Below, piece after piece: positions 46,901-58,749 of a DNA stretch of 64,000 nt. Within the stretch, counting starts at the first letter, position 1. Each line of letters begins with the position of its first letter. Both the position numbers and the translations under genes were made by a program. The stretch is from Arcuatula senhousia (lineage: Eukaryota > Mollusca > Bivalvia > Mytilida > Mytilidae), in NCBI GenBank assembly GCA_963971305.1, contig OZ020305.1, positions 5,551,001-5,615,000 of the forward strand, in the 5' to 3' direction. The notes beneath the pieces are model-generated. The model did no database searches. It was not told where the DNA came from and saw nothing but the letters and a program-made list of their open reading frames with translations.

Positions 46901-49900
46901 GATGATATGGAATATGCAATTTTGAAGAACCACAGGAAACAGGGGAGGGGTGGGTAGGAGCGGAATTTTTAGCCTATATGGTGCACTAATTGGCTGTCCA
47001 CCTCTCCGCACACGTCAGCTGTCAGGGCTTCCATATTACAGACCTGACAACCCCCACGGACGACAAACTAGGCTCTGCTGCGGGCCGTTTCGCCTCCTTG
47101 CCCTGCACGGGAATAAAATATATGGTGTCAAGTGTGGCGATTTTTGAAAAATTGTTAACATATGACTGATGACGACAATAGACACCATGTGATGGCAATA
47201 GCTCACATGAACCTGCGGTCTAGGTGAGCTAATAAAAAAGACTTTTGCAGATATAGTCATAGTTCAGTGCATTATCTTCAGTTGCTTTCTTTACTTTTTA
47301 AAGGATCTTATAATATCCCTCTTCATTATCTTTTTCGCCGTTGCTAGTATCTAGAATCTCTAAAAGTTTGTTTGTAAACTTATGTTCTGAGCTCAACGAA
47401 AATTGTGTATCTGCCATGGTCAGGCAATAATTTTACAAATGACCATAAATTTAACTTTAGTTATGAATATGTTTTCAATGATTAAAACAAGTTTCAAAGT
47501 AATTTAAGTGCATAGGACTACCAATACCCATAGGACAATTTATTTTTTAATCAGTTCAGGCATTTTCTTTAAATTTGTTAAAAAATTCCAGGCATTTTGT
47601 AAAGTGCCTGAATATTTTCAGGCATTTCATATAATGCCGATAGGACTTAGTCATTTTATAAAATGCCTAAAATATCAGGCATTTTACAAAATGCCTGATT
47701 TAAGAAAATGACTGTAACATATATATTGAAAATTGTCAAAGTCGCTCAACCGGAAAATCAAGGTCAAGGTCAAAAGATGAGGGTGCATCTGTGCTAAGCT
47801 ACTACTGGGGCATATGCATACCAAGTGTCATCAACCTAGGACCTATAGCTCTTGAGATATGGAGGTGCTCATAAAACCTTACCAAAAAGTTAACGCCGCC
47901 GCCGTCGCCGGTAAAGTAACATCTCAGTCTGATTGAAATACAGCCCCCTACTCCCGACAGTCACAATGTAATAAGTCAGGGGCTGTATTTCAATCAGACA
48001 GAGTAACATCTTTGTCCCGCTCTGCTTAGCAGGCGAGACAAAAACGAAAAAAAAATCCGTAAACACCGAATCGGACACAGCAACACTATGAAGAAACAGC
48101 TAAAGCACAATCAGCAACACAAACTTGTGTCAAAAAGAAAGTCAACTCAGTTGAGTCGAGGTGGTACGCAGATCTTGCTCATCAAAATATTCTAGTTAAT
48201 TTGCCAATTATAAAATGATGCATAAGCTATTCATTTTTGTTGTTGTTGAGATGTTATGTTTTTCTTTTAAAGAAACGCTTTCCAATATTTTATCTCAGAT
48301 ACACGCATTTATCATGGTCATGACAATATTCGTTTTCATAATAAGATGTTTTGAGATGACGTTTTTTGCACCAATTTTTGAAATTACGCGTGCAAGTGTA
48401 CTGCTAAATTTCAAACGTTGGATTCTTATATTTTTCCAAGTCAATATTCAGACAATAAGTAAAAGTTCAATCTTTTTATTATTTTTCATACAACACAATT
48501 ACTTCTTGGGCAAAAAAAGAAGAAGAAAAAAATGAAAAACAAATATTGAAATAAAATGATTTTGATCTATACTTAAACCTTGATTCTACCTGGTCACCAA
48601 AACATGTAGCTGCGGATGCAAAGTCTTGAGGATATGTTGCCCATATACCTGCTGTACCGTTAGGTCCAGTAACAGACCGAACCCCTCCATCAAAAGCATA
48701 TAAAGCTTCTACAATCATAATAAAGAAGGGGCAAATACATACATACTTAAAACCAAATATTGACATTTTGGTTATCTTTGCTGAGCCTAACGACAAAACT
48801 CGATCAATTTTCTGTATTAGTACGAAAAGATATTTCACTTCATTTTATAGATACTTGTTTAAGTAATAAATTGAGGCTCATAAGAGCCGTCCTCAACAGA
48901 CACATTAAAATGTCCTTCATGCATGCAGTTGAAATACAAATTAGAAACTGACGATATCTTTTTATTCTAGGCAAACAGAAAATTATCTCTTTATGATGCC
49001 TATGCATGGTCATACATTTTACTGTGAGAGTTTATAAACAATTATTTCTCAAGTATGATTTCTAAGCCGTCTAAAAACCAGACGTAAATTTGTGAATAAG
49101 ATTAAGCCAGTTGAACTGCTACCACTGTGACTGACTTGAAATTGAAATCCAAACGCTTTTAAAATATAGATTCTAAAAAAATATGATACATTTTTTGAAA
49201 TATCTTAAATTTCCAGCCTTGATTATCGCTTGTTTCTATGCCTTTTGCAAGATGAGTACTTAGATAAATATCTTAATATTTCACTACCCGGTGCGGGCAA
49301 ATGGTGACGAAGAGGCCCAAAGCTATGCTATGTTTTCTATGGTTGCTTATCTGGTCTTCAGACCATACAGTAATTCAAAAATCGGACCTTAGCGGTTTAC
49401 CGTGTTTGGACGTTTGGATATTTTGAAACGTTGCAGCCAAATGATTCCTTGCTTATGAAAGCTATAAAAATATATTTATACCTACCATAATAAACAAAAT
49501 ATATCACTGCGGAAGCACAGAAAGCACCAAGATACTGAGCTATAATGTAGAAGGGGACCTTTATCCACGGTGTCTTCTTTATACAAGCTAGGGCAACGGT
49601 GACTGCTGGGTTTAAGTGGCCTCCTTTAAAACAAGTTTAAGCAAAAATAATTTTCATGAACATTTAGTGATACAACACTATACATGGATGAAAGTAAAAG
49701 GAATATTTACATCAACTTTTACGTATGTTACATATTGAGCTATACATGTACTATTGATTTGAGACCCCCAAACCCTGCGGCTATCCCTGATACCCAGTCA
49801 ATGGATCCATGGTATCCAATCGAAAATTTACCTAATTCCCACCCGAGAGCAACAGTCTTATCGTTAAATGCACAGCTAAACCATTGAATAATGTATCGTT

Positions 49901-51707
49901 TCGTTGTTTTTCATACTAATTTAACCCGAGTCACCACCTTAAACGATCGTACTAGTTTAACCCTAATAGTATGCACATTTCGGGTTGATGCATGATCAAT
50001 TCTAACGCTCACTGAGTCAAATACTTCCATCGTGATAACTGTATATTTTATGATTCTTTACATCTTATTAACCTTATACTCCGACTGAGAAAACACTTCC
50101 TTGTAGCAGCTATGCCAATTGTACCGTTGGTACTCTATACCATGTTTCATTCCGTCTAAGAAAAACATCCCCATCGTAACAGCTATGAAAAAAGTCCCAT
50201 TGATCAGATTTTTCTTTTCCTGATATTTCAACTGAGACAAACACCTCAACGTACATGTATACTATGACCAATGTAATGTGTATGTCCAAGGACATCGCTT
50301 AAGGTTCTCAACACCATAATTAAAGGATGCTCCACATGAGACAACCACCCCGTCGTAACAGCTTTGCAAAATGTCTCATGGGTCGCTTAAGGATCTTTTA
50401 CTCCATATTTACCTGATACTCCGCCTGAGACAAACACTCCCTTCGTTAATATTCAGTGGATTGCTTCATGGCTTTCCACAAAATGATTACCTGATTCTCT
50501 GCCTTAAACAAACGCCCAATAGTACAAATTGTATCAGCTTTGACCTATGGGTTGTGCCATGGTTCTCAACGCCATATTTACCTGATACTCCGCCCGAGAC
50601 GAACACCCCCATCGTTACAGCTATGCCCCATGCCCAATGGATTGATTCATGGTTTCCGACAGCCTCTTTACTTAATACTGCCTGTGCGACAGATGCATCT
50701 CCGAACACCTGTAAAGTGAGGAATGGACGATTGACTGCTTAAACAAACAGTAACTACATTTTCTAGTTTATTAAGGTCATCACTGCAAAATAAAGACAAG
50801 CATTCGAAGGATTTTACAAGAGCCGTTAGTCGTACAGTACTTTCCATTTTATTTCAATAACAATGATAAATATATATCATTTTGCTCGTTTGTAACCATA
50901 TATCTGTTTTGCCAGTTTTTTTTAAACATTACAAGTCTTCATCCCAGTTGTTACCTTAAAAGGATTACGTGTGGTAAAACAATGGCTTACTTACTCGAGG
51001 AGAATATATACATGTATCACTGTGTACAGGGATGCAAAATTCTCAGCAAAATAACACAAAGACATTAATCATCATTATTAAACAGACGTTTGTTTATTTC
51101 TTAATAATAATGACAACGCCTTTTGTTAATGCCAACAGTTCAGACTTGGTACATTCATCTCAACATCAAAACAATTTTCTTTTTAGAAACTTTATCGGTG
51201 TTTGCCTCAAATATTACATGTACTATAACATGTATAACATTATAACCACTGACCTTGTATTTAGTCAAACAAAATACTTGAAAAACATTAAACGATATTT
51301 TCATGTAAACTGTATCAGACGTTTCTTTCTCTTTTTAATAATTAAAAGCGAAATTCGTAATATCTGAAGCTTTTATACCTGTCGTAAGGTTTAAGGTATC
51401 ATATTAGGGTCATTTATAACTAGGAAATGCATCTTTTTGACGTAACTAGAGGTGATAGTTCATCCTTAACGTAGTCCCTTAAAATCTTACAAATATTTAT
51501 CATTTAAAAAAATATACAAAACAATGACACTGCTTAATTTAAGAGAGAAGCGATCGACAAAAAGCCTTGAGATAACAGCTAGGTGGTTATAAATGAATTA
51601 GGTTACAAATGCGGTCAAAAGCATGGCATTTCTAGTGGGCTTTTCAATCATGATTGCTGCTCAAAGATGCATTTCAAAAGCCGTGCATTAATAAGATAGA
51701 AGTTTGT

Positions 51708-51738
<31 letters not shown>

Positions 51739-52095
51739 CCGACACAATTTGCGATAGCTTGAACCCGTTTTACAACTTTGAATTTCCAAATCATATAGTC
51801 ATGATAGTAAATCAGCAGACAAGCGCTTGTTTTATTGTTTGTATCTTTAAATTTCTTATACATTGCTCGCATTAATTCAATTAACGATGTATGCTAATGC
51901 AGAAATAATTTTTCACATTTTGCTTGTTTCACAACTATCTTATGTACAAAGTAACAAACAAAATATCCCTTTTTAAGAACAAAAATCTTATGACATACTT
52001 ACTATTAATGTAAAAGTTCCAAGAAACTCTGCAAATATTTCACGCACCAATATATTCTGAATCCTAACTCTCTTTGCCAGACACTCCATCGTCAT
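40720..52095 (-). CDS. Aquaglyceroporin (AQP3/7/9/10 type)
   Basis: Seven exons join in frame to 353 codons. The protein has six membrane helices and two half-helix boxes: [12 protein letters not shown] (NPA at 78-80) and [13 protein letters not shown] (NPARD at 210-214). The Asp after the second box and the long extracellular loop ([20 protein letters not shown]) mark the glycerol-conducting branch, so it should pass water, glycerol and possibly urea through the plasma membrane. [10 protein letters not shown] and [16 protein letters not shown] complete helix 6. The C-terminal tail (285-353) is longer than in typical relatives and unrecognised. The start ATG at 52095 has an in-frame TAA 18 bases upstream. 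Intron 2 is unusual, being largely decayed copies of exon 2. Confidence 0.93.
41358..41553. mobile_element. 196-bp MITE with about 40-bp terminal inverted repeats
   Basis: Left GGACGACCATTCGATTTGG ... CTGGCAGTTTT; right AAAAACTGCCAGACCCCTCT ... CAAATGGTTGTCC. Located in intron 6 of the aquaporin gene. No target duplication is clear. Confidence 0.65.
41554..44493. other. Aquaporin intron 6, remainder
   Basis: Non-coding. It holds a partial family A copy (42440-42570, from GGCGCTCTATCG onward) and scraps of families B and E (43320-43510). Otherwise I see nothing. Confidence 0.5.
44494..44651 (-). CDS. Aquaporin exon 6: helix 6
   Basis: Between TCTGTTTTCAG and GTAAGA, phase 2 to 1. It encodes [20 protein letters not shown] then [20 protein letters not shown], the start of the cytosolic tail. 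Confidence 0.93.
44749..44858 (+). repeat. 22-bp tandem repeat x 5
   Basis: Five units of TGATCCTCTATTGTACATGTAT-type sequence, with one substitution in the last, in intron 5 of the aquaporin gene. Near-perfect identity implies recent expansion or length variation. Confidence 0.92.
45030..45247 (-). CDS. Aquaporin exon 5: helices 4-5 and NPARD box
   Basis: Between TATTTTAG and GTACCA, phase 0 to 2. It encodes [35 protein letters not shown] and [20 protein letters not shown]. The second box is complete, including the pore Arg and the Asp. Confidence 0.95.
45670..47724. mobile_element. 2.05-kb TIR element with palindromic subterminal repeats, carrying a nested family D copy
   Basis: The ends ATATATGTTACAGTCATTTT-CTTAA (45670 on) and, inverted, TTAAG-AAAATGACTGTAACATATAT (to 47724) match over about 45 bp. 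Just inside both ends are several palindromes of AGGCATTTTATAAAATGCCT / AGTCATTTTATAAAATGACT type (45698-45835; 47570-47700). The interior holds a family D copy (46030-47235) and part of family G (46930-47130). All of it sits in aquaporin intron 4. Confidence 0.75.
46030..47235 (+). repeat. Interspersed repeat family D, nested copy
   Basis: Units marked by GACTTTTGTAGAGC / GACTTTTGCAGAGC recur at about 46137, 46285, 46440 and 46575. It ends GATGGCAATAGCTCACATGA ... GGTGAGCTAA. It is interrupted by family G sequence before the end. Confidence 0.65.
47928..47998. repeat. Hairpin with perfect 20-bp stem
   Basis: TCTGATTGAAATACAGCCCC (47928-47947) and its exact complement at 47979-47998 flank a 31-base loop. 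Located in intron 4 of the aquaporin gene, just outside the 2.05-kb TIR element. Confidence 0.85.
48590..48708 (-). CDS. Aquaporin exon 4: extracellular loop
   Basis: Between GATTGTAG and GTAGAA, phase 1 to 0. It encodes [20 protein letters not shown] and [20 protein letters not shown], the long loop C typical of aquaglyceroporins. Confidence 0.92.
49486..49623 (-). CDS. Aquaporin exon 3: first NPA box
   Basis: Between GTTTTAAAG and GTAGGT, phase 1 to 1. It encodes [20 protein letters not shown] and [19 protein letters not shown] (helix 3). Confidence 0.94.
49750..50565 (-). repeat. Decayed tandem copies of aquaporin exon 2
   Basis: Fragments of exon 2's 3' half and its donor site (plus-strand CCATATTTACCTGATACTCC, GAGACGAACACCC, CATCGTTACAGCTATGC) recur at about 50065, 50140, 50215, 50325, 50395 and 50485, with further ones at about 49765 and 49835. 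Spacing is 75-90 bp. The copy at 50395-50475 is the closest and keeps the splice donor, but has an internal deletion and a stop. Together they make up much of intron 2. Confidence 0.75.
50582..50708 (-). CDS. Aquaporin exon 2
   Basis: Between CACTTTACAG and GTAAAT, phase 0 to 1. It encodes [18 protein letters not shown] and [18 protein letters not shown]: end of helix 1 and all of helix 2. Related decayed copies extend downstream through the intron. Confidence 0.92.
51712..51738. repeat. Poly(A) run of 27
   Basis: A homopolymer in aquaporin intron 1. It could mark the end of a processed insertion, but no recognisable source sequence precedes it on either strand. Confidence 0.8.
52003..52095 (-). 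CDS. Aquaporin exon 1
   Basis: Begins at ATG 52095-52093 ([14 protein letters not shown]) and ends EFLGTFTLI before GTAAGT, phase 0. [11 protein letters not shown] is the family's helix-1 signature. Confidence 0.9.
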
Positions 52096-55000
52096 TAGCG
52101 AACTAATTATTTACAAATCCTAGTTCTTCAATATTCCAACTTTTCAAAAGCTGTCAAAAAATACTTATGTCATTTTCAAATATAATAATAATTGTCCGAT
52201 ATTTCTTATTTATAAACACAAAGAATTTGAAATGAACCGAGATGCAATTTAATAATCTTTACAACTAGGTCAATAGAGCTGAATATAAACAAACACTAGC
52301 TTCTTTTCATTCATATCTTCAGATAAGTTTGATTGGATTTCTCTGGGTTGTAAATTAAAGTAACTTTATTTACACTCATGTGGAGTTATCAATCCCTTGA
52401 AAGATAACCTGTAAAACCCATGTTACATGTATTTTATTTGTGTAGTCTTATCGATTGTGACCGTTACAATCTACACAGGCTCGTACGTAGATTTTTTTTT
52501 CTGGAAGAAGGTGCGTTTACATGGGACTATAGGAAAAATTACTGGATTTTAAGCAAAATGAATGAAAAAAGTCCCTAAGAATTTTAAGCCTTTTCTTCAA
52601 AAGGGGTGCACCATCCCCACCCGCATCCCCCTTGCGTACGGGTCTGCTACACGTAGTTTGTTTTTGGCCTTTATTCCTCATTTTACATCTTTACTTTAAT
52701 TGTGCTTAATATACTGTTTCGTGCATAATTTATTTTACTAAACATGTGCATAAAACGTTGCGCAGACGTTTGTTTGTATGTGCTCGATTCTTGATTTTTC
52801 TGTACTATGTTTAAGAAATAGCAAATACATGTAATATTCCATACATTTTATAGTAGCTGTACATTGTGACAACATCCGATCCTACATCTACCCATCCTTT
52901 CCTTTTCCAATGAGTTCCCATTTTCTTTACTTCATCATCATTGCATGTACATTTTATCAATAACATGAATAATTTTATGTTCATCTATAGAAGATAGTGA
53001 GATGTGGAATAAAATTATACGCGACACAGCTCACATAAACAAGCCGCAATTTAAAAAGACCACAATGAAAAACAGCCACCAGTTTTCAACGAGGCTAGTA
53101 GGCACTGCTCACTGAATTGCTAATTCGTTCTGGTTGGCGGTACATACAGTAAAATAATACCTATTGTACTCATAAATTAATTGTTCTTAATTTATTTCCA
53201 TGTATGATCAAAAGATTCAGAACTGTACATTGCTGCTGTTTAAATACATGTATGTAGGCTTTGTCGCATGCAAATGTCTAAACGGGTATAAAACAGTTAA
53301 TTTGGTTATGCTTTCCCATTCTTGTGTAGCAACATTCCGTCCGCTCCAGCTTATGGAGTCTTCATATCACAACTTATTTGTTATTTCAGAGCTTTAAAAA
53401 CTTGCAATGATTTTCTTGATAAAGCTCATGTTTAGCATTAAAATTTTTAACAGGATATTGTTACTTCTCTGCTGTTGTCAAAAATTTGGAATTTCAATCT
53501 ATTAGGTAGGTACAATTGTTAGATTTTCATGCACATGATTTGGTTTGTCCTCCTTTACCGATTTTAACACGCAGGAACTATTTACCATGTCAAAGATCAT
53601 GAGTTCGCTCTTGCTATGACTTGAGTTAATGTTGCTGGTTGAACCTATTGTTTAAGTGTGTCTGTTTCTTTCTGTTATTCTTGATTGTCTAAAAATGAAG
53701 GGATATTGAGTATCTATACATGACACAAAAATACAATATAAACATTGAAGTATAACAAAGCAAGGTACAGCACTTTTATTGCTGTTCTTCATCCTAAAGT
53801 CCTTTTTATGTTGACTGATTTTGCGTCGTCCCTTTCGGACCGATAACACGACACACATAAACATATATCATACAAATCAGCAAAGAGAACTCAAGTCAAA
53901 CAAGTGTCAATTCAGACGTTGCAGGTGGGCAAGAAGTTTACAGGTCAATTCAAAGCAATCGATGTAAAAATATTTGCCTATAACACAATTTTTTACACTT
54001 TGCATGATTCTTACAAATACTGTTACTTAATTCCTTTTGTTGTAGTTGCGTTTCCTTATCATAAAAGTCTCGTTTTTTTCCGTGGTGTTGACTGGTATAT
54101 AACTGGAGTAACAGAACCTCTTATTGCATAAATTGAAAATAAGATACTTACATGGGTTTAAAATTCAAAATCATTGTATATCGTCAATCTTATTGTCATG
54201 GGGTGTCTGCTAGAAGCTTACCATTTCACAATGCAATGCTGAAATATAGTATTTAAAATTCCGACATTAAAATGACTGTTCGTACAATTAATTTCTCTCC
54301 CTATCTATTCACGAAGAATATGTTTTGGAAAATAAGCGAATAAGTCTCTTAACCACGGAAAGACCTAACATGTATTTTAAAGAAGACACTTTCTTTGATC
54401 TATCAACTTTGTATTACATGTAATAACAGAGCTCTGATGTAATAAGTTCTGAATTATTATTTCTTTAGAGATTACCTCACAAGCTTATAAAAAATATAAC
54501 TGTACCCAAAAGAGGCGTCAAATTCAAATGTTTTTAATAACTATATACATGTTCATGCAAATAAAGAAAATACACTTTACCTAAATACAAAACACATGAC
54601 CAGAAAGACAATCAACATATGGAAAAAAAAACAGTCAGCTTTATATACTATTAAGGTTTTTTCTTCCTTAGTGCTCGTGTCTGTCCGAAGGATTAAAGAC
54701 TCGAATATTTTCGTTCAACGTTCAAGGTGTTTAAAAATAAAATTTTAGTTTTTGAATTTAGATTTAAATATTAAATGTATATTCATTAGTAAGAAAGTCG
54801 ATCAACTGCATATATTTTACAATGGAAACTAAAAAAGAAATGAGACCCATCGTCTTTTTGATTATATTTTCTCTTTTTCAACCGCTTTTTTTTCAACGTA
54901 AAGAAAGTGGTCATTATGTCTCAATAGACGATAAACAGATGTGGAATAAGTATACGCGAAACAACTAACATAAAGAAACGGCAATTTAAAAAAGCACAGT

Positions 55001-55427
55001 GGAAAACAGGCAGCAGTCTCCAACAAATCCCTAAATTATCAACGAAAGACCCATGTCGAAAAAAAAAGTCTTCTTACATGTATTTCATGGTTTGGATTCT
55101 TGTGTTCTTGGTAAAATTACATTAATAAACATTTACACAAATATATTTTACAGCAAAGATCCGGTTGCCGGAATTTGAGGCTGTGTAATGAGTCTTGGGG
55201 TATTTCATTACATGCAATACTTAGACGGGCTTTGGATCGTCTTAACTTTAAATCAAGTTATAGTACTGCAATTTATTAGACCACAAATTAATCATTTATG
55301 CATCAATTAAAAAGCTGTACAACATTAAATGATTACAATATGTGAACAGTACATATAACTACAAAATGACAAATGTATACGAATTATTGTCAGTTTATGA
55401 AATAACCATGATAACAACATGAATTAA
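52096..55427. other. Upstream of the aquaporin gene; intergenic with repeat scraps
   Basis: The aquaporin promoter should lie just above 52095, but no convincing core element is visible. Inverted family B ends occur at 52985-53125 and 54905-55050. A short RT remnant (SAPAYGVFISQLICYFRAL, plus strand) lies at 53337-53395. No host gene is recognised. Confidence 0.5.
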
Positions 55428-56830
55428 ACAAGAGGCTCCCAGGAGCCTGAATTGCTCACCTGAACTACACAGATACACATTTTTTGTAGATATTATTGTG
55501 CTTAACCATATGAAATTTAAATTTCTGAAACATCTTGTTTATTTTCAAGATATAGGGCTTAATAGGTGCAAAAATTATGTTAAAGGGCAATAAATCCCAC
55601 ATCAGCAGTCGGATCTTTTTCAAAATTTCAGGACAGGTAAATCTTGATAACTTTTGATTCTTGCACAATTTTGATATCTGAAACCATTTTTGAGTGCAAA
55701 TTTACCCCTATGTTTACCCTCTATTTTTAACCATGGCGGCCATGTTTTGGACGAATTAAAAATCTAAGCATATATGCTATTAAACAAGTGTGCCAAGTTT
55801 AGATGCAGTTGGTCTTATGGTGTCAGACAAGTTAATCTTTGAAATTCAGAGGGAAAGTAATGAAAAATGGTATTTGTCACTTGAAGGGCAATAACTCCTA
55901 AAAGAAATGGTACAACAGCTTTGACATAATTACATGAAATGAAGATCTTGATGTGCTTAATCATATGCAATTTGAATTTTTAAAATATCTTGTATAGTTT
56001 TCAAATATAGGGCTAAATAAGTAAAAAAAATGAAAAAAATCCAGAAAAAGGGCAATGACTCCTACATCGATTGTGTGATCTTCTTGAAAATTTCAGGGCA
56101 GATAGATCTTAAAATGCTGATCACTTTTTATTCCTGCAAAATTTTGATATTTGTACTAGCATAAAACTGCAAGTTACCCTTATGTTCTATTTTTAGCCAT
56201 GGCGGTCATATTCTTTAAAATCCAAACGATAGAATTGTAGCATATATGCTATTATACATATGTGCCAAGTTCTGATGCAGTTGGTCTAATGTTGTCAGAC
56301 AAGTTAATCTTTGAAACTCAGGGGAAAAGTAATAAAAAATGGTGACTTTTGACGCAATATGGGCTCTAACTCCTAAAAGAAATGGTCCTAACCTAATTAC
56401 ATGAAATGTAGATCCTGATGTGCTCAATCATATGCAATTTGAATTTTTGAAATATCTTTTATAGTTTTCAAGATATAGGGCTAAATAAGTGAAAAATGTC
56501 GAAAAAATCCAATAACTTCTACATCGGTTGTTGGATCTTCTTGAAAATTTCAGGGCAGGTAGATCTTGAGGTGTTGAACACTTTTATCCCATCCAGAATT
56601 TTGATATCTGTCACCGTTTTTAAGTTATTTGCAAAAAAACTGCAATTTACCCCTATGTTCTAATTTTAACTATTCGGGTTTTTTTTACGAATCAAAAATC
56701 CATACAATAGTTTAAAAGCACCCACGCCAATAAACTACTGCACCAAGTTCGGTTGCGATTGGACTTATGGTGTCAGAGGAGTTAACGTTTGAAAAAGTTA
56801 CGGACGACGGACGCCAAGTGATGGCAATGT
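55428..56830 (+). repeat. Interspersed repeat family D, diverged long copy
   Basis: It starts AACAAGAGGCTCCCAGGAGC and ends GACGGACGCCAAGTGATGGC. It has three internal units of about 450 bp built on CAAGATATAGGGCTTAATAG and TGGTGTCAGACAAGTTAATC, unlike the 157-bp units of the copy at 30630. It lacks the terminal hairpin. Confidence 0.65.
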
Positions 56831-57611
56831 TACATGTATGATGTGAAAACTGACCCCACCCAAATCCCCACCCCCAAAAAATAAAAATAGAAAAAGATTT
56901 ATTATAGACTATTAACAACAAAAAATCAATTAATTTAATAAAGATAAAACATGTTAAAGTTATCGTTCGTAGACCGCAGTTTAATAAATTTGAATAGAGT
57001 TGCATTAAAGCCGTATATTCGATAGTTGAAAAAGTTTGATTAAAAATAGTTTATTTGTGTGTATTTCTGTTTAAAGGCAGTTTTATGTCTGAAATGACAT
57101 TTATGGATCATATATTGCACGATGATAGCATTAAGTTTACATGTATTTTATATCAGAATGACGCAAAAAAAAAACTCAATTAAATAAAGGGTTGTAACAA
57201 CAATATTATTATCTTCTGCGTTCTGGCTGCACATAGGAGAAATATACATTTCCTGAATGATATTTAATCTCTATTTTGTTTTAAGCTGGCTCAACTGGTG
57301 ACCTTTAGGTCACTTAGGTCAACTTCACGTGAGGTCTTATTTGCCTATGATATTCGTATTTGATATAACAGTTCAGTTATCTCCAAGTTGGTTTGTGACC
57401 AACTCTTCTCCTCTAAAAGTAAAATAATCCACAGGGCAAGCCATTCTCAGGAAAAAAATCATCTAGGTAACACACAGCTAACTTAAAGGTGATAACTGTT
57501 TAACGAGTACCTTGATACCGTCCTTGACTGTATATTGTTCATTGCGAATGATATATTTCAGTTACCAAACTACCATCACGGTCCTGACTTGGTACAGGCG
57601 TTTTAAAAGAA
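56831..57611. other. Intergenic; decayed palindrome relative
   Basis: 57300-57480 has scattered words of the 18562 hairpin (GGTGACCTTTAGGTCAC, CAGGGCAAGCC, AGGTGATAACTGT). The rest shows nothing recognisable. Confidence 0.4.
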
Positions 57612-58205
57612 ATGATGAGTTGAACTAGTTTGTACTGCTCCAAACCTATCTTTTTCATCTTGTTCATAGCCCAGTAGTAATTCTGTAGACAGATTTATAG
57701 ACACCCCATCTACCGCAATGAATGATTTTATGCCCTTCATTGCATGTTCATTTTTATAACAGTGGTGTATATTCCTCTTGCTGTGCTTTAACATTCTATA
57801 TTGCTTAATGTAATGTTATTTCACTACCTTATAATTATGATGTTTCTCAAGTACAATACTTTCTGTTACCGGGTTCTGTGCTTCTTCAGACTTGGGTGGA
57901 AGGAAAGTCTAAGTAACTTTTAGATGTCGGCATGCACTATTAATCTAAACCTCATGCATTTTATTTGAGAAACATATTTTTGTGTCCTAAAATTTTTGTT
58001 TTATTAATTTATTATTTATAAAACATATTTCAACTAAAATAACATCAAGGTCGATTATGCGTTTAATAATTCCTATTTCTTTGGTTTATATAACAAGATA
58101 AAATGTTTCATCATTGATTATAAAACGTTGATGATCCAAGAGTAAGGATAAGATTTCGCACAAATTAGATTCATTAAAACTTGGATCTTCAAGAATCTAC
58201 TTATC
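57612..58205 (+). repeat. Duplicated segment, upstream copy
   Basis: About 590 bp (AGTTTGTACTGCTCCAAACC ... GATTTCGCACAAATTAGATT ... GAATCTACTTATCC) are repeated with high similarity at 62938-63995 in the same orientation. The second copy is split by an insertion. RT remnants lie between the two copies, so these may be terminal repeats of a decayed retroelement. Confidence 0.8.
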
Positions 58206-58389
58206 CTACCAAGGGGAATCGTACATGTAATTGGCAAGCACGCAATAATCAACAAATTAACTAACTGTTAGTTGGCCATGGGGAAGAGTTGGTTTGAAAC
58301 TTTCAAAAATGAGTCTGCATGTTTGGTCCGATTTGAAACTTGGAGAATAAATCTCAAATGTCCATAAGACTAGACAAAACAAGGAAGAC

Positions 58390-58510
58390 ATACCGGAAAA
58401 ATTGACGACCGCAATGGTCCTGACTTGGTACAGGCATTTCAAAAGAAATGGTGGGTTAAACCAGGTTTTAAGGCGCGTCAAACCTCCCTCTCCCATTGCG
58501 ATCTTTGGGT
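58390..58510. repeat. Interspersed repeat family C
   Basis: GACCGCAATGGTCCTGACTT, GGTACAGGCATTTCAAAAG and CCTCTCCCATTGCGATC. Copies at 20870, 23270 and 63340. Its two ends (GACCGCAATGG / CCATTGCGATC) are themselves inverted. Confidence 0.6.
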
Positions 58511-58749
58511 CCGGTAGTTACACAAAACACAACAGGTTTGTGATGACATATCAGGGATGCTAAGGTGATCATCTCAGTACATCAACCAGCCAAACACTAA
58601 TCAAAGCAAGAACTAACCATTGCGTCTAACATGATAGTGAATTTTCTACCAGTGGCTGATAACAAAGAAAGATTTTTTTTAAGATCTTATGAAACGTATT
58701 TTCTTATAACCTTGGTCTAATAGTCGGTGACGGAGAAAGCGGTGTCGGA

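Noticed and set aside
46950..47260. Overlapping ORFs with [12 protein letters not shown] / RRRNGPQQS
   Set aside because: They fall in repeat family G nested in family D; other copies do not keep the frame.
50371..50742. Plus-strand open frame of 123 codons
   Set aside because: It reads the antisense of the aquaporin exon 2 copies; its repetitive pattern is explained by that array.
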